Assembly (NCBI RefSeq): GCF_002937115.1
Contig: NZ_NHRY01000061.1
Coordinates: 1-33,555 of the forward strand
Direction: 5' to 3'
Length of the DNA stretch: 33,555 nucleotides
DNA from: Rhodopila globiformis
GTDB taxonomy: Bacteria; Pseudomonadota; Alphaproteobacteria; Acetobacterales; Acetobacteraceae
How positions within the stretch are numbered: the stretch's first letter is position 1; each line of letters starts with the position of its first letter. This document shows, one piece after another, positions 1 to 6,848 of the stretch. The notes below the pieces were generated by a model. That model made no database searches. It saw only the letters and a list, made by a program, of their open reading frames with translations, and had not been told where the DNA came from. Made by a program: the position numbers and the translations under genes.

Positions 1-123
1 TCCCATTTGGTGTGATTTAGGCTCTCGAATTCGTCCATTGATGGAACTCCATCAGCGTGTGCTTTGGCGGCTCACGCTCCAGAGTTTCATTGATGGGCGA
101 ACCGGGGCCTACCCCCGCAAATG
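1..123. other. Unassigned sequence abutting the truncated toxin gene
   Basis: No convincing gene is seen here. The stretch contains a short perfect hairpin, GATGGA-AC-TCCATC, around position 40-53. Next to it, at 141-157, lies CCCCGGC-AGA-GCCGGGG, inside the last codons of the toxin reading frame. The toxin loses similarity to its family just before this hairpin, so 1 to about 165 may be the edge of an insertion or rearrangement that continues to the left of the window. No transposase or terminal repeat can be identified, so the mobile-element reading is only inference. Confidence 0.25.
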
Positions 124-369
124 TCAAACTGCTGCTGCCTCCCCGGCAGAGCCGGGGGAACTCCCGGTTACGTTAGACGCACTGGGCGCTACGTTGATCC
201 GCAAAGCGGCGGCGTCCTGCAAATGGCTTGTCAGTGGAAGTGCAACAACGGTAGCCAGGGTATTGAACCAGTTGGCCTGAATGATGACGGCCGGACGGGG
301 CTTGCCGCTGTCCCCTTGCAGGGCGACAATAACAATGTCGCCACGGCTTATCAGCCCAGATCGTCCCAT
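124..369 (-). CDS. PemK/MazF-family toxin, C-terminally truncated
   Basis: Predicted mRNA-cleaving toxin of a type II toxin-antitoxin pair. The 81-residue product starts at the ATG at 369 and overlaps the end of the antitoxin gene by 19 bases, the usual coupled arrangement. Residues 8-25 carry the MazF/PemK entry strand and loop (SRGDIVIVALQGD, then GKPRPAVIIQ), followed by VVALPLTSHL and RINVAPSASN, all typical of the family. Intact members are about 105-115 residues and continue after the PSxxNGL region with a conserved C-terminal half. Here the frame instead runs into NVTGSSPGSAGEAAAV and stops, so roughly the last 45 residues are missing. The gene is therefore probably inactive, although the loop that contributes to the active site is kept. 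The family assignment is firm; whether the stub is expressed or toxic is unknown. Confidence 0.72.
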   Translation of the reverse strand: MGRSGLISRGDIVIVALQGDSGKPRPAVIIQANWFNTLATVVALPLTSHLQDAAALRINVAPSASNVTGSSPGSAGEAAAV

Positions 370-581
370 GCGTCGGCACTGGCTCGTTCCCAGAAGGCAG
401 CCTCGGCGTGTCCGATGTCCGTGGCATCGAAAGCCGCAACGCGCATGCATTGCCGCCGGCATTCCTCAGCGAAGCCAGGTGCGCGGGTGTCGGCTACCCA
501 GATCTGGACCGGACGCAAACCAGCAGCGCGCATCTTGTCACGACGACGCCTGACTCGGTCGGCACTTTTTGACTGGCTCAT
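351..581 (-). CDS. MazE-family antitoxin (DUF3018-like)
   Basis: Small 76-residue protein upstream of, and overlapping, the PemK/MazF-type toxin gene. It opens with a basic N-terminus (SADRVRRRRDKMRAAGLRPVQIWV), the hallmark of the DUF3018 'antitoxin MazE family' group, in which the N-terminal segment is expected to bind DNA. The acidic, Trp-containing C-terminus (EAAFWERASADAWDDLG) would wrap the toxin. Length is normal for the family and the frame is intact. The start codon at 581 lies at the edge of a perfect 18-bp palindrome, which fits autoregulation. No good Shine-Dalgarno sequence precedes the ATG; a GAGG lies about 20 bases upstream. With the toxin truncated, this antitoxin may now be solitary. 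Confidence 0.75.
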   Translation of the reverse strand: MSQSKSADRVRRRRDKMRAAGLRPVQIWVADTRAPGFAEECRRQCMRVAAFDATDIGHAEAAFWERASADAWDDLG

Positions 582-598
582 GCGCTACATGTAGCGCA
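581..598. promoter_or_regulatory. Perfect 18-bp palindrome, likely toxin-antitoxin operator
   Basis: TGCGCTACATGTAGCGCA reads identically on both strands. It begins at the first base of the antitoxin start codon and extends upstream of it. Type II antitoxins usually repress their own operon by binding such palindromes, so this is the obvious candidate operator. The assignment rests on symmetry and position only. Confidence 0.6.
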
Positions 599-933
599 CC
601 TCAATGCCAAAAACAAGTTTGGATCCGGTATCGGCAGGACCAGGATGCCCCATCGATCACAAGCAGTCCTGCGCCGCATTGGCGCTAACTTGGAACGATG
701 GAGCCAGGTCCATTGCCTCTCCATCATGGCCGGGCGTGTCTCGGCCATCCACCCCCCACCGTTGAAGCACAGATGGCCGGGACACGCCCGGCCATGACGA
801 TAGAGAGACGACCAGCCCTGTTTCCGGTCATGTTAGCGCCTATGAGTCCTGTATCGGGTCATGTCCACACTTCGCGGCCTGGCACTCGGAAGCCGCTGTT
901 CAAGCTGGCCGTAACCGTCCCCTAAAGACGCGT
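599..933. other. Intergenic region with one dispersed palindromic repeat
   Basis: No gene is supported between the antitoxin start and the small minus-strand gene ending at 934. The region should contain the toxin-antitoxin promoter near its left end. It holds one copy of a dispersed inverted repeat at 725-796, described separately. Nothing else stands out. Confidence 0.5.
725..796. repeat. Dispersed inverted repeat, copy 1
   Basis: Two 25-bp arms, 725-749 and 772-796, are inverted copies differing at one position, separated by a 22-bp loop. Each arm begins or ends with CATGGCCGGGCGTGTC or its complement. A related copy is at 25343-25414. Read as protein, such elements give the HGRACPGHP-type peptides often mis-annotated in alphaproteobacterial intergenic regions, which points to a genome-wide repeat family rather than a gene. 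Confidence 0.75.
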
Positions 934-1137
934 TCACCGCTTCCAGGCGCGCTCGGTCCCTGCCTCGTAGTCGCGGAACGCCTTCTCCAGCCCGGTCAGC
1001 ACTTCGGCGGCGGTTTCGAACAGCGCCTGGGCGCGGGGGTCCTGCACCTTGCCGACATCCTCCCGCAGGTGCTGGACGGTCTGGCGCAGGCGCTCGGCCT
1101 GCTGCCTGGTGTGCTGACGGGGATCGGCATCGCTCAT
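934..1137 (-). CDS. Small conserved-type hypothetical protein
   Basis: A 67-residue, highly charged, helix-favouring protein (MSDADPRQHTRQQAERLRQ at the start; ALFETAAEVLTGLEKAFRDYE near the end). It has no signal peptide, Cys or membrane segment and looks like a small cytoplasmic helical bundle or coiled coil. The ATG at 1137 is preferred over a GTG two codons upstream because GGAG lies about seven bases before it. It is divergent from the HAD-family gene at 1291. I do not recognise a named domain. The regular hydrophobic spacing and a proper ribosome site argue for a real gene; a function cannot be given. Confidence 0.6.
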   Translation of the reverse strand: MSDADPRQHTRQQAERLRQTVQHLREDVGKVQDPRAQALFETAAEVLTGLEKAFRDYEAGTERAWKR

Positions 1138-1290
1138 GATCACGCTCCATCCGGTGGGGACTTCCGGCGTAACCCGCGCTGCCGCCGCCGGTTGCCCGCA
1201 CCGTCATCAAGACCTGTCGCCCGCGGCGCTGACCGATTGACCCGACCCGCCGGCAGCGCTTTGCTCGTGCCGGCACAAGGGGGAGGAACC

Positions 1291-2004
1291 ATGGCCAAGC
1301 AACCACCCGTCGCCATCGTCTTCGATACCTTCGGCACGGTCGTCGATTGGCGGACGAGCCTGATCGCGGACCTGACCGCCTACGCCACCACCCGCGGCGT
1401 GACCGCCGACTGGCCCGCCCTGGTCGATGCCTGGCGCGCCGCCTACCAGCCGTCGATGCAGCGGGTGCGCAGCGGCGAGCAGCCCTGGACCACGCTGGAC
1501 AACCTGCACCGCGCCAGCCTCGATCGGCTGGTGGCCGAGTTCGGCATCAAGGGCCTGTCCGAAGCCGATCTGGCCCATATCAACCTGGGCTGGCACCAGC
1601 TGAAGCCATGGCCGGATGCGGTGCCGGGGCTGACCCGGCTGAAGGCGCGCTTCATCATCGGGCCGCTGTCGAACGGCAACGTCGCGCTGCTGCTGAACAT
1701 GGCGAAGGCCGCCGGCATCCCGTGGGACATGATCTTCGGCTCCGACCTGTTCGGCCACTTCAAGCCCGATCCGGAAACCTACCTGGGCGTGTCGAGGCTG
1801 CTGAACCTACGGCCCGAGCAGGTGATGATGGCCGCGGCGCACAACGGCGACCTGGCGGCGGCGCGCAATTGTGGCCTGCAAACTGCATTTTTCCCACGAC
1901 CAAGTGAATACGGACCGCGGCAGGAGCGCGATTACAAGGCCGAGAGCGACTGGGACATCGTCGCCACCGACATCCAGGACATGGCAACGCAGCTTGGCGT
2001 CTGA
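1291..2004 (+). CDS. Haloacid dehalogenase, type II (HAD superfamily hydrolase)
   Basis: Predicted cytoplasmic hydrolase of the L-2-haloacid dehalogenase group, which replaces the halogen of 2-haloalkanoic acids with hydroxyl through an aspartyl ester. The 237-residue protein carries the HAD motifs in order: motif I FDTFGTVVDW with nucleophile Asp12, motif II LSNGN near residue 129, the motif III lysine in FKPDPETY near 155, and the C-terminal AAHNGDLAAA segment near 175. The helical cap lies between motifs I and II. Length is normal. The start is fixed by GGGGGAGGAACC directly before the ATG; longer in-frame versions upstream have no family similarity. It is followed after 96 bases by phaA, without an obvious shared pathway. 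Substrate is not determinable from sequence, and many type II members have other or unknown substrates. Confidence 0.85.
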   Translation: MAKQPPVAIVFDTFGTVVDWRTSLIADLTAYATTRGVTADWPALVDAWRAAYQPSMQRVRSGEQPWTTLDNLHRASLDRLVAEFGIKGLSEADLAHINLGWHQLKPWPDAVPGLTRLKARFIIGPLSNGNVALLLNMAKAAGIPWDMIFGSDLFGHFKPDPETYLGVSRLLNLRPEQVMMAAAHNGDLAAARNCGLQTAFFPRPSEYGPRQERDYKAESDWDIVATDIQDMATQLGV

Positions 2005-2100
2005 CCCGGGTTGTGTTTCGCCGCGACCTGACGCACTTGTGCGATCGTCGGCACCACGCCGCAGAGTCTCGCGGGAGGAACCGCGAAAGGAGATCGAACC

Positions 2101-3273
2101 ATGGACGACATCGTCATCGTCTCGGCTGCCAGAACGCCTGTCGGCAGCTTCAACGGCGCCCTGAGCACGCTGTCTGCGCACAACCTGGGCGCGATCGCGC
2201 TGCAGGCCGCGATCGCGCGGGCGAAGCTCGAGCCCGGCGACGTGGACGAGTTGATCTACGGCCAGGTGCTGGGCGCCGGCGAGGGCCAGAACCCCACCCG
2301 CCAGGCCGCCCGCCTCGCCGGCATGCCGGATTCAAAGACCGCGTTCGGCATCAACCAGGTCTGCGGCTCCGGCCTGCGTGCGGTGGCGCTGGCGGCGCAA
2401 CAGATCCGCACCGGCGAAAGCGCCATCGTCGCCGCCGGCGGCATGGAGAGCATGAGCCTGTCGCCGCACGCCGCGCACATGCGCAACGGCACCAAGATGG
2501 GCAACATGGAATTCGTTGATACCATGATCAAGGACGGGCTGTGGGACGCGTTCCATGGCTACCACATGGGCAACACGGCGGAGAACGTTGCTCAGAAATA
2601 CCAGATCAGCCGCGAGGAGCAGGACGCCTTCGCCCTGGCCTCGCAGCAGAAGGCCTCGGCGGCCCAGAAGGCCGGCCGCTTCAAGGACGAGATCAGCCCA
2701 GTGACGATCAAGACCCGCAAGGGCGAGGTGCAGGTGGCGGACGATGAATACATCCGTCATGACGCCAGTGCCGACAGCATGGCGAAGCTGCGCCCGGCCT
2801 TCAGCAAGGACGGCACGGTGACGGCGGGCAACGCCTCCGGCATCAACGACGGCGCCGCGGCGCTGATCCTGATGACGGCGACGGAAGCGAAGAAGCGCGG
2901 CCTGACTCCGCTGGCGCGCATCGCCGGCTTCGCCACCGCCGGCGTCGATCCCGCGGTGATGGGCACCGGGCCGATCCCCTCGACCCGCAAGGTGCTGGAG
3001 CGGGTGGGCTGGAAGCCGGACGACCTGGATCTGGTGGAGGCGAACGAGGCGTTCGCGGCGCAGGCGCTGGCGGTGAACAAGGACCTGGGCTGGGACACCG
3101 GCAAGGTGAACGTCAACGGCGGCGCCATCGCCATCGGCCATCCCATCGGCGCCTCGGGCGCGCGCATCCTGGTGACCCTGCTGCACGAGATGCAGAAGCG
3201 GGATGCGAAGAAGGGCTTGGCGACCCTGTGCATCGGCGGCGGCATGGGCGTCGCCATGTGCCTGGAACGCTGA
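2101..3273 (+). CDS. phaA: Acetyl-CoA C-acetyltransferase (biosynthetic-type thiolase)
   Basis: Condenses two acetyl-CoA to acetoacetyl-CoA, the first step of polyhydroxybutyrate synthesis; the reaction also runs in reverse. The 390-residue protein has the full thiolase fold signature. The nucleophile is Cys88 in [10 protein letters not shown], His347 is in [14 protein letters not shown], and the base Cys377 is in LCIGGGMG, the same spacing as the characterised biosynthetic thiolases. The substrate-loop segment [13 protein letters not shown] (MG-TAE pattern) is also typical. The start has AAAGGAGATC ahead of the ATG. Next in the same direction is the acetoacetyl-CoA reductase gene, 276 bases away, giving the classical phaA-phaB order. 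Hairpins lie directly after the stop codon, so the two genes may be separately transcribed. PHB synthase is not in the window, so a role in acetoacetyl-CoA breakdown is the alternative. Confidence 0.93.
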   Translation: MDDIVIVSAARTPVGSFNGALSTLSAHNLGAIALQAAIARAKLEPGDVDELIYGQVLGAGEGQNPTRQAARLAGMPDSKTAFGINQVCGSGLRAVALAAQQIRTGESAIVAAGGMESMSLSPHAAHMRNGTKMGNMEFVDTMIKDGLWDAFHGYHMGNTAENVAQKYQISREEQDAFALASQQKASAAQKAGRFKDEISPVTIKTRKGEVQVADDEYIRHDASADSMAKLRPAFSKDGTVTAGNASGINDGAAALILMTATEAKKRGLTPLARIAGFATAGVDPAVMGTGPIPSTRKVLERVGWKPDDLDLVEANEAFAAQALAVNKDLGWDTGKVNVNGGAIAIGHPIGASGARILVTLLHEMQKRDAKKGLATLCIGGGMGVAMCLER

Positions 3274-3291
3274 TCGGTTTCTGACGTTGTG

Positions 3292-3343
3292 CCCGGAAGC
3301 CGAAGGTTTCCGGGTACGACCGCGCCGGGTTCGCGCCCGGTGC
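3292..3343 (+). terminator. Two hairpins after phaA
   Basis: CCCGGAA at 3292-3298 pairs with TTCCGGG at 3308-3314. GCGCCGGG at 3322-3329 pairs with CCCGGTGC at 3336-3343, with one G-T pair. They follow the phaA stop by 18 bases. No T-run follows, so this may be a weak terminator or an mRNA 3' stabilising structure. Confidence 0.4.
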
Positions 3344-3466
3344 GCTAGGTCAGGAACAGGCATCCGGGTTCCGCAGGAAGACGGGTGTATCTGTGTTGTC
3401 GATCGACGGACGTCTGCCCAAGGTCCAGGTGGCCTTAGTCGCGTCAGTAGCAAAATAATCTGATCT

Positions 3467-3508
3467 GCCGAAGCACTTTCGGCTCTTTGCAGTTTTGCCG
3501 AAAGTGCT
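3467..3508 (+). promoter_or_regulatory. Overlapping alternative hairpins in the phaB leader
   Basis: A small hairpin, GCCGAA (3467-3472) with TTCGGC (3478-3483), shares its right arm with a larger perfect one, AGCACTTTCGGC (3472-3483) with GCCGAAAGTGCT (3497-3508). The two cannot form together. The element ends about 40 bases before the phaB start. It could be a dyad operator for a regulator or an RNA attenuator. No regulator gene is nearby. Confidence 0.5.
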
Positions 3509-3549
3509 ATGACTGACACGGTTTTTGGAACAAATTAGGGAGGAGACCG

Positions 3550-4272
3550 ATGGCACGCGTGGCATTGGTAACGGGCGGCACCCGCGGCATTGGCGCGGCG
3601 ATCTGCCTGGCGTTGAAGGCTCAGGGCCGCACGGTGGTGGCCAACTACGCCTCGAACGACGAAGCCGCGGCCGCTTTCCAGAAGGAACACGGCATCCCCG
3701 TCTACAAATTCAACGTCGCCAGCTTCGAGGACTGTGAGGCCGGTATCGCCAAGATCGTCGCCGAGCACGGCGTCATCGAGGTGCTGGTGAACAACGCCGG
3801 CATCACCCGCGATGGCACCCTGGTGAAGATGCGCCGCGACATGTGGGATGCGGTGATCGATACCAACCTCGGCTCCTGCTACAACATGTGCAAGCTGACG
3901 TTCGAAGGCATGCGGGAGCGCAAGTTCGGCCGCGTGGTCAACGTCGGCAGCGTCAACGGCCAGGCCGGCCAGTATGGCCAGGTGAATTACGCCGCCGCCA
4001 AGTCCGGCATCCACGGCTTCACCAAGGCGCTGGCGCAGGAAGGCGCGCGCTACGGCATCACCGTCAATGCGATCGCCCCCGGCTACGTTGACACCGAAAT
4101 GGTGCGCGCGGTGCCCGGTGAGGTGCTGCGCAAGATCGTCGCCAAGATCCCCGTCGGGCGGCTCGGCCATGCCGAGGACATCGCGCGCGGCGTGGCCTTC
4201 CTGACCGCCGACGACGCCGATTTCATGACTGGATCGACCCTGTCGATCAACGGCGGGATGCATATGTACTGA
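3550..4272 (+). CDS. phaB: Acetoacetyl-CoA reductase (short-chain dehydrogenase)
   Basis: Reduces acetoacetyl-CoA to (R)-3-hydroxybutyryl-CoA with NAD(P)H, feeding polyhydroxybutyrate synthesis. The 240-residue protein is a classical SDR. The cofactor loop is TGGTRGIG at residues 8-15, NNAG is at 81-84, and the catalytic residues are Ser134, Tyr147 and Lys151. The stretch VGSVNGQAGQYGQVNYAAAK is close to the PhaB consensus SSVNGQKGQFGQxNYSxAK, which separates it from FabG. The C-terminus ends with the usual GSTLSINGGMHMY. AGGGAGGAGACCG precedes the ATG. It stands downstream of phaA with an unusual double hairpin in between, and a GC-rich hairpin follows the stop codon. Confidence 0.92.
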   Translation: MARVALVTGGTRGIGAAICLALKAQGRTVVANYASNDEAAAAFQKEHGIPVYKFNVASFEDCEAGIAKIVAEHGVIEVLVNNAGITRDGTLVKMRRDMWDAVIDTNLGSCYNMCKLTFEGMRERKFGRVVNVGSVNGQAGQYGQVNYAAAKSGIHGFTKALAQEGARYGITVNAIAPGYVDTEMVRAVPGEVLRKIVAKIPVGRLGHAEDIARGVAFLTADDADFMTGSTLSINGGMHMY

Positions 4273-4280
4273 CGCCGCGG

Positions 4281-4308
4281 CGCGGGGCGGGCAGCCGCAT
4301 GCCCCGCG
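4281..4308 (+). terminator. GC-rich hairpin after phaB
   Basis: CGCGGGGC at 4281-4288 pairs perfectly with GCCCCGCG at 4301-4308 across a 12-base loop, nine bases after the phaB stop. No T-run follows. It likely ends or protects the phaB transcript. Confidence 0.45.
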
Positions 4309-4381
4309 TATCCGGCCCCGGGGTCTTTGCCGATGGCGGGTTTGGAGTCATCCTTTCCTGACAGGGAAGGAGGACCGGTCC

Positions 4382-5257
4382 ATGAACGCGCCACGCAACA
4401 CCCAATACCGCCACCTGGACGTCCAGAAGATCACCGGCTCGCTGGGCGCGGATGTCCGCGGCGTCGATCTGTCGCGGGACGTGTCCGACGACATGCTGGC
4501 GGAAATCCGCGCCGCGCTGCTGGACAATCTCGTCATCGCCATCCGCGGCCAGGACATCACGCCGGCGCAGCAACTGGCGTTCGCGCGCCGTTGGGGCGAG
4601 ATCCATCTGCACCCGTATATGGAAGGGATGCCGGACTATCCCGAAATTTTGGCCGTCATCAAGCGGCCGGGCGACAAGAAGAATTTCGGCGGGTCGTGGC
4701 ACACCGACCAGATGTTCTCGCCGGCGCCGGCGATGGGCACGATGCTGTACGCCAAGGAGGTGCCCTCGGCCGGCGGCGACACGCTGTTCACCAACCAGTA
4801 CCTGGCCTATGAGAGCCTGTCGGACACGATGAGGGCGCTGGCGAGCCAGTTGCGCACCGTCTGTGTCGGCGACAATTTCAAGCAGTCCGGCGGCCTGTCC
4901 CGCAAGCAGCGTTATGAGCGCGAGATGACCGAGATGAAGGTCAAGGACCCCGGCGACGTGCAGACCACCAGCGTGCATCCCCTGGTGCGCACGCATCCGG
5001 AAACCGGACGCAAGGCGCTGTACATCGGCGGCCACGTGCAGCGTTTCGACGGCATGACGGACGAGGAAAGCCAGCCGCTGGTCGATTTCTTCATGAAGCA
5101 CTCGATCCGCCCCGAATTCACCTGCCGGGTGCGCTGGCAGACCGGCACGCTGACCTTCTGGGACAACCGCTGCACGCAACATTTCGCGGTGAACGACTAT
5201 CCAGGGGACTCACGGGTGATGCACCGCATCACGGTGTGTGGTGACGTTCCTTTCTGA
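4382..5257 (+). CDS. TauD/TfdA-family Fe(II)/2-oxoglutarate dioxygenase
   Basis: Predicted cytoplasmic non-haem iron dioxygenase that couples decarboxylation of 2-oxoglutarate to hydroxylation of a small substrate. The iron triad is His107 and Asp109 (in WHTDQMF) and His267 (in TQHFAVNDYPG). Arg278 and Arg282 follow at +11 and +15, exactly the spacing that binds 2-oxoglutarate in TauD. At 291 residues the length fits the family. The N-terminus (TGSLGADVRGVDL) and the DNRCTQH segment are standard. GGGAAGGAGGACC precedes the ATG. There is no sulfonate transporter or sulfur gene beside it, so taurine is only one candidate; 2,4-D-like, alkylsulfate or carboxylate substrates are equally possible. 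It converges with the LivG-type gene across a long non-coding stretch. Confidence 0.9.
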   Translation: MNAPRNTQYRHLDVQKITGSLGADVRGVDLSRDVSDDMLAEIRAALLDNLVIAIRGQDITPAQQLAFARRWGEIHLHPYMEGMPDYPEILAVIKRPGDKKNFGGSWHTDQMFSPAPAMGTMLYAKEVPSAGGDTLFTNQYLAYESLSDTMRALASQLRTVCVGDNFKQSGGLSRKQRYEREMTEMKVKDPGDVQTTSVHPLVRTHPETGRKALYIGGHVQRFDGMTDEESQPLVDFFMKHSIRPEFTCRVRWQTGTLTFWDNRCTQHFAVNDYPGDSRVMHRITVCGDVPF

Positions 5258-5802
5258 GGGGGGAGTGTCGGAGGGTTTCGGGGTTGGGGATGGCTTTCCT
5301 CGCGGGGAGGGCCATCGTCCTGGACCCGGAACGGCCGGCTTGTCGTTGGCTGCGGTGGCTTTCGTTTTGGGCGGCCGAGGGACAATGGCGGCGGGCGTGC
5401 GGTACGATCGTCCAAACATTTAACCACAGAGGAAAAGCGGAGAATCACTGACGGCCACAGGGAAGAATTTGTGGCGCTACGTGCGAAGCGCACGACCACC
5501 AGCACTGCTGGAACATGCAATGTCGGACATCACCGCGCCGGACATGACCACGTGGCCAGGCGCACCAACAAACCGGCCTGCCTTGACACCCGCGCCCGCA
5601 CCAGGCCGTGCGCTGTCCCCCCTGATCCCCTGTGGCCCTCCACGGCCCTCAGTTCATTCTCTGTGCGAACAATAATACCCCATCAACCGCGCTGTCCCTG
5701 CCCACGACGCACCGCAGCCCGCGCCGGTTCCCAGCCAATCAGCACCCGCCCCAAATTCCGGCACAATCACATCACTACTCCAAAGAAACGGCTCGCCCTC
5801 CA
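5258..5802. other. Non-coding convergent intergenic region
   Basis: This 545-base stretch lies between the 3' ends of the TauD-family gene (plus) and the LivG-type gene (minus). No reading frame with protein-like features is seen on either strand. It contains an imperfect inverted repeat at 5442-5664, listed separately, and a TTTAACCACAGAGG motif near 5419. No permease or substrate-binding remnants for the ABC ATPase could be found in it. Confidence 0.5.
5442..5664. repeat. Imperfect long-range inverted repeat
   Basis: The left arm at about 5442-5463 (core GGCCACAGGGA) is the inverse of the right arm at about 5626-5664 (core TCCCCTGTGGCC, then TCAGTTCATTCTC). The right arm carries an extra roughly 11 bases from an apparent local duplication of GGCCCTC. 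The arms flank about 160 bases. Short CACAGAGG- and CTCTGTG-type motifs of this sort recur in many bacterial intergenic regions. Whether this is a MITE-like unit, a bidirectional terminator or degenerate repeats cannot be told from one copy. Confidence 0.4.
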
Positions 5803-6582
5803 TCAGGCGGCCGTCCCAAGATAAGCCTGGATCACATCCGGATTCTGCCGCACCTCTCCCGGCCTCCCATCAGCGATCTTGCGCCCAAAGTTCACCACCA
5901 CGACCTTGTCGGACACCGACATCACCAGGCTCATGTGATGCTCCACCAGCAGGACGGTGATGCCCTGCACATCGCGCACGCGCCGGATCTGGCCTTCCAG
6001 GGTATGGACTTCCTCATGGTTCAGCCCCGCCGCCGGCTCGTCCAGCAGCAGCAGCTTCGGTTCCGCCGCCAGCGCCCGCGCCAGCTCCACTCTCTTCCGG
6101 ATCGGGAACGGCAGGCCCCCGGCGATCCGGTTGGTGAATCCGCCCAGGTTCATGAACTCGATCAGTTCCAGCGCCTTGTCGCGCGCCGCGGCTTCCTCCT
6201 GAGACACCGCGCGCAGGCGCAGCGCATTGGTGACAAAACCGCCGCCGGTGCGGCTGTGGCGGCCGATCATGACGTTTTCCAGCACCGTCAGGTGGTCGAA
6301 CAGGGCGACGTTCTGGAAGGTGCGGCCGATGCCGATGGCTGCGATCCGGTGGCGCGGCACCGACAGGATGGATCGCCCCTCGAAAAGGATCTCGCCCGCG
6401 TTGGGCCGGTACAGCCGGCTGAGGCAGTTGAACAGCGTCGTCTTCCCCGCTCCGTTCGGGCCGATCAGCCCGGCTATCTGGCCGAGTGCGACATCGAAAC
6501 CGACGTTGTCCAACGCAACGACGCCGCCGAAACGAAGCGTGATGCCGGTGACGGACAGAAGCGGTGTCGTCGTATCGTTCAT
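5803..6582 (-). CDS. livG: Branched-chain amino acid-type ABC transporter ATP-binding protein
   Basis: ATPase of the LivG type, which energises import of branched-chain amino acids or related carboxylates and amides. The 259-residue protein has Walker A GPNGAGKTT at 41-49, the Q-loop glutamine at 90 (RTFQN), Walker B LLLLDE at 177-182 followed by PAAGLNH, and the H-loop His215. AAGLNHEE and LxxPNAGEILFEG are LivG-like. The signature region reads GGLPFPIRKRVELARAL, so the usual LSxGQ is replaced. This is common in this subfamily, whose members typically have LPFGxRKRxELARAL. The ATG at 6582 is chosen because LivG proteins start just before LLxVxGxTxRFGG. The gene is alone: no LivF, LivH, LivM or binding protein adjoins it in the window, so it must share a transporter encoded elsewhere or be a relic. 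Confidence 0.85.
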   Translation of the reverse strand: MNDTTTPLLSVTGITLRFGGVVALDNVGFDVALGQIAGLIGPNGAGKTTLFNCLSRLYRPNAGEILFEGRSILSVPRHRIAAIGIGRTFQNVALFDHLTVLENVMIGRHSRTGGGFVTNALRLRAVSQEEAAARDKALELIEFMNLGGFTNRIAGGLPFPIRKRVELARALAAEPKLLLLDEPAAGLNHEEVHTLEGQIRRVRDVQGITVLLVEHHMSLVMSVSDKVVVVNFGRKIADGRPGEVRQNPDVIQAYLGTAA

Positions 6583-6848
6583 TGCGCGGACATTCCCCAA
6601 CGGTGACGAGTCGCGCCGATTGGCCGGCCCGTTGCCTCGTCGCCGGACGATAGACTGCGCAAGGTGGCGGCCGGATGCAAGCGGCGGCGACGTCATCGGC
6701 GGGCCGCGAGCCACGCCAACGTGACAATCCGGTGAGGTGTGGCACGTCTAATCTGGCCGCCGCCAACGGGCGGGAAGCCTTGGCATCCCGGATTGGCGGC
6801 TCGATCCGTATCGCCCGCTTGCCAGTCAGTCGCGTCTTTCAGTGACAC

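Noticed and set aside
698..925. Short frame reading HGRACLGHPPPTVEAQMAGT
   Set aside because: This is the translated dispersed palindrome, a known source of spurious alphaproteobacterial proteins.
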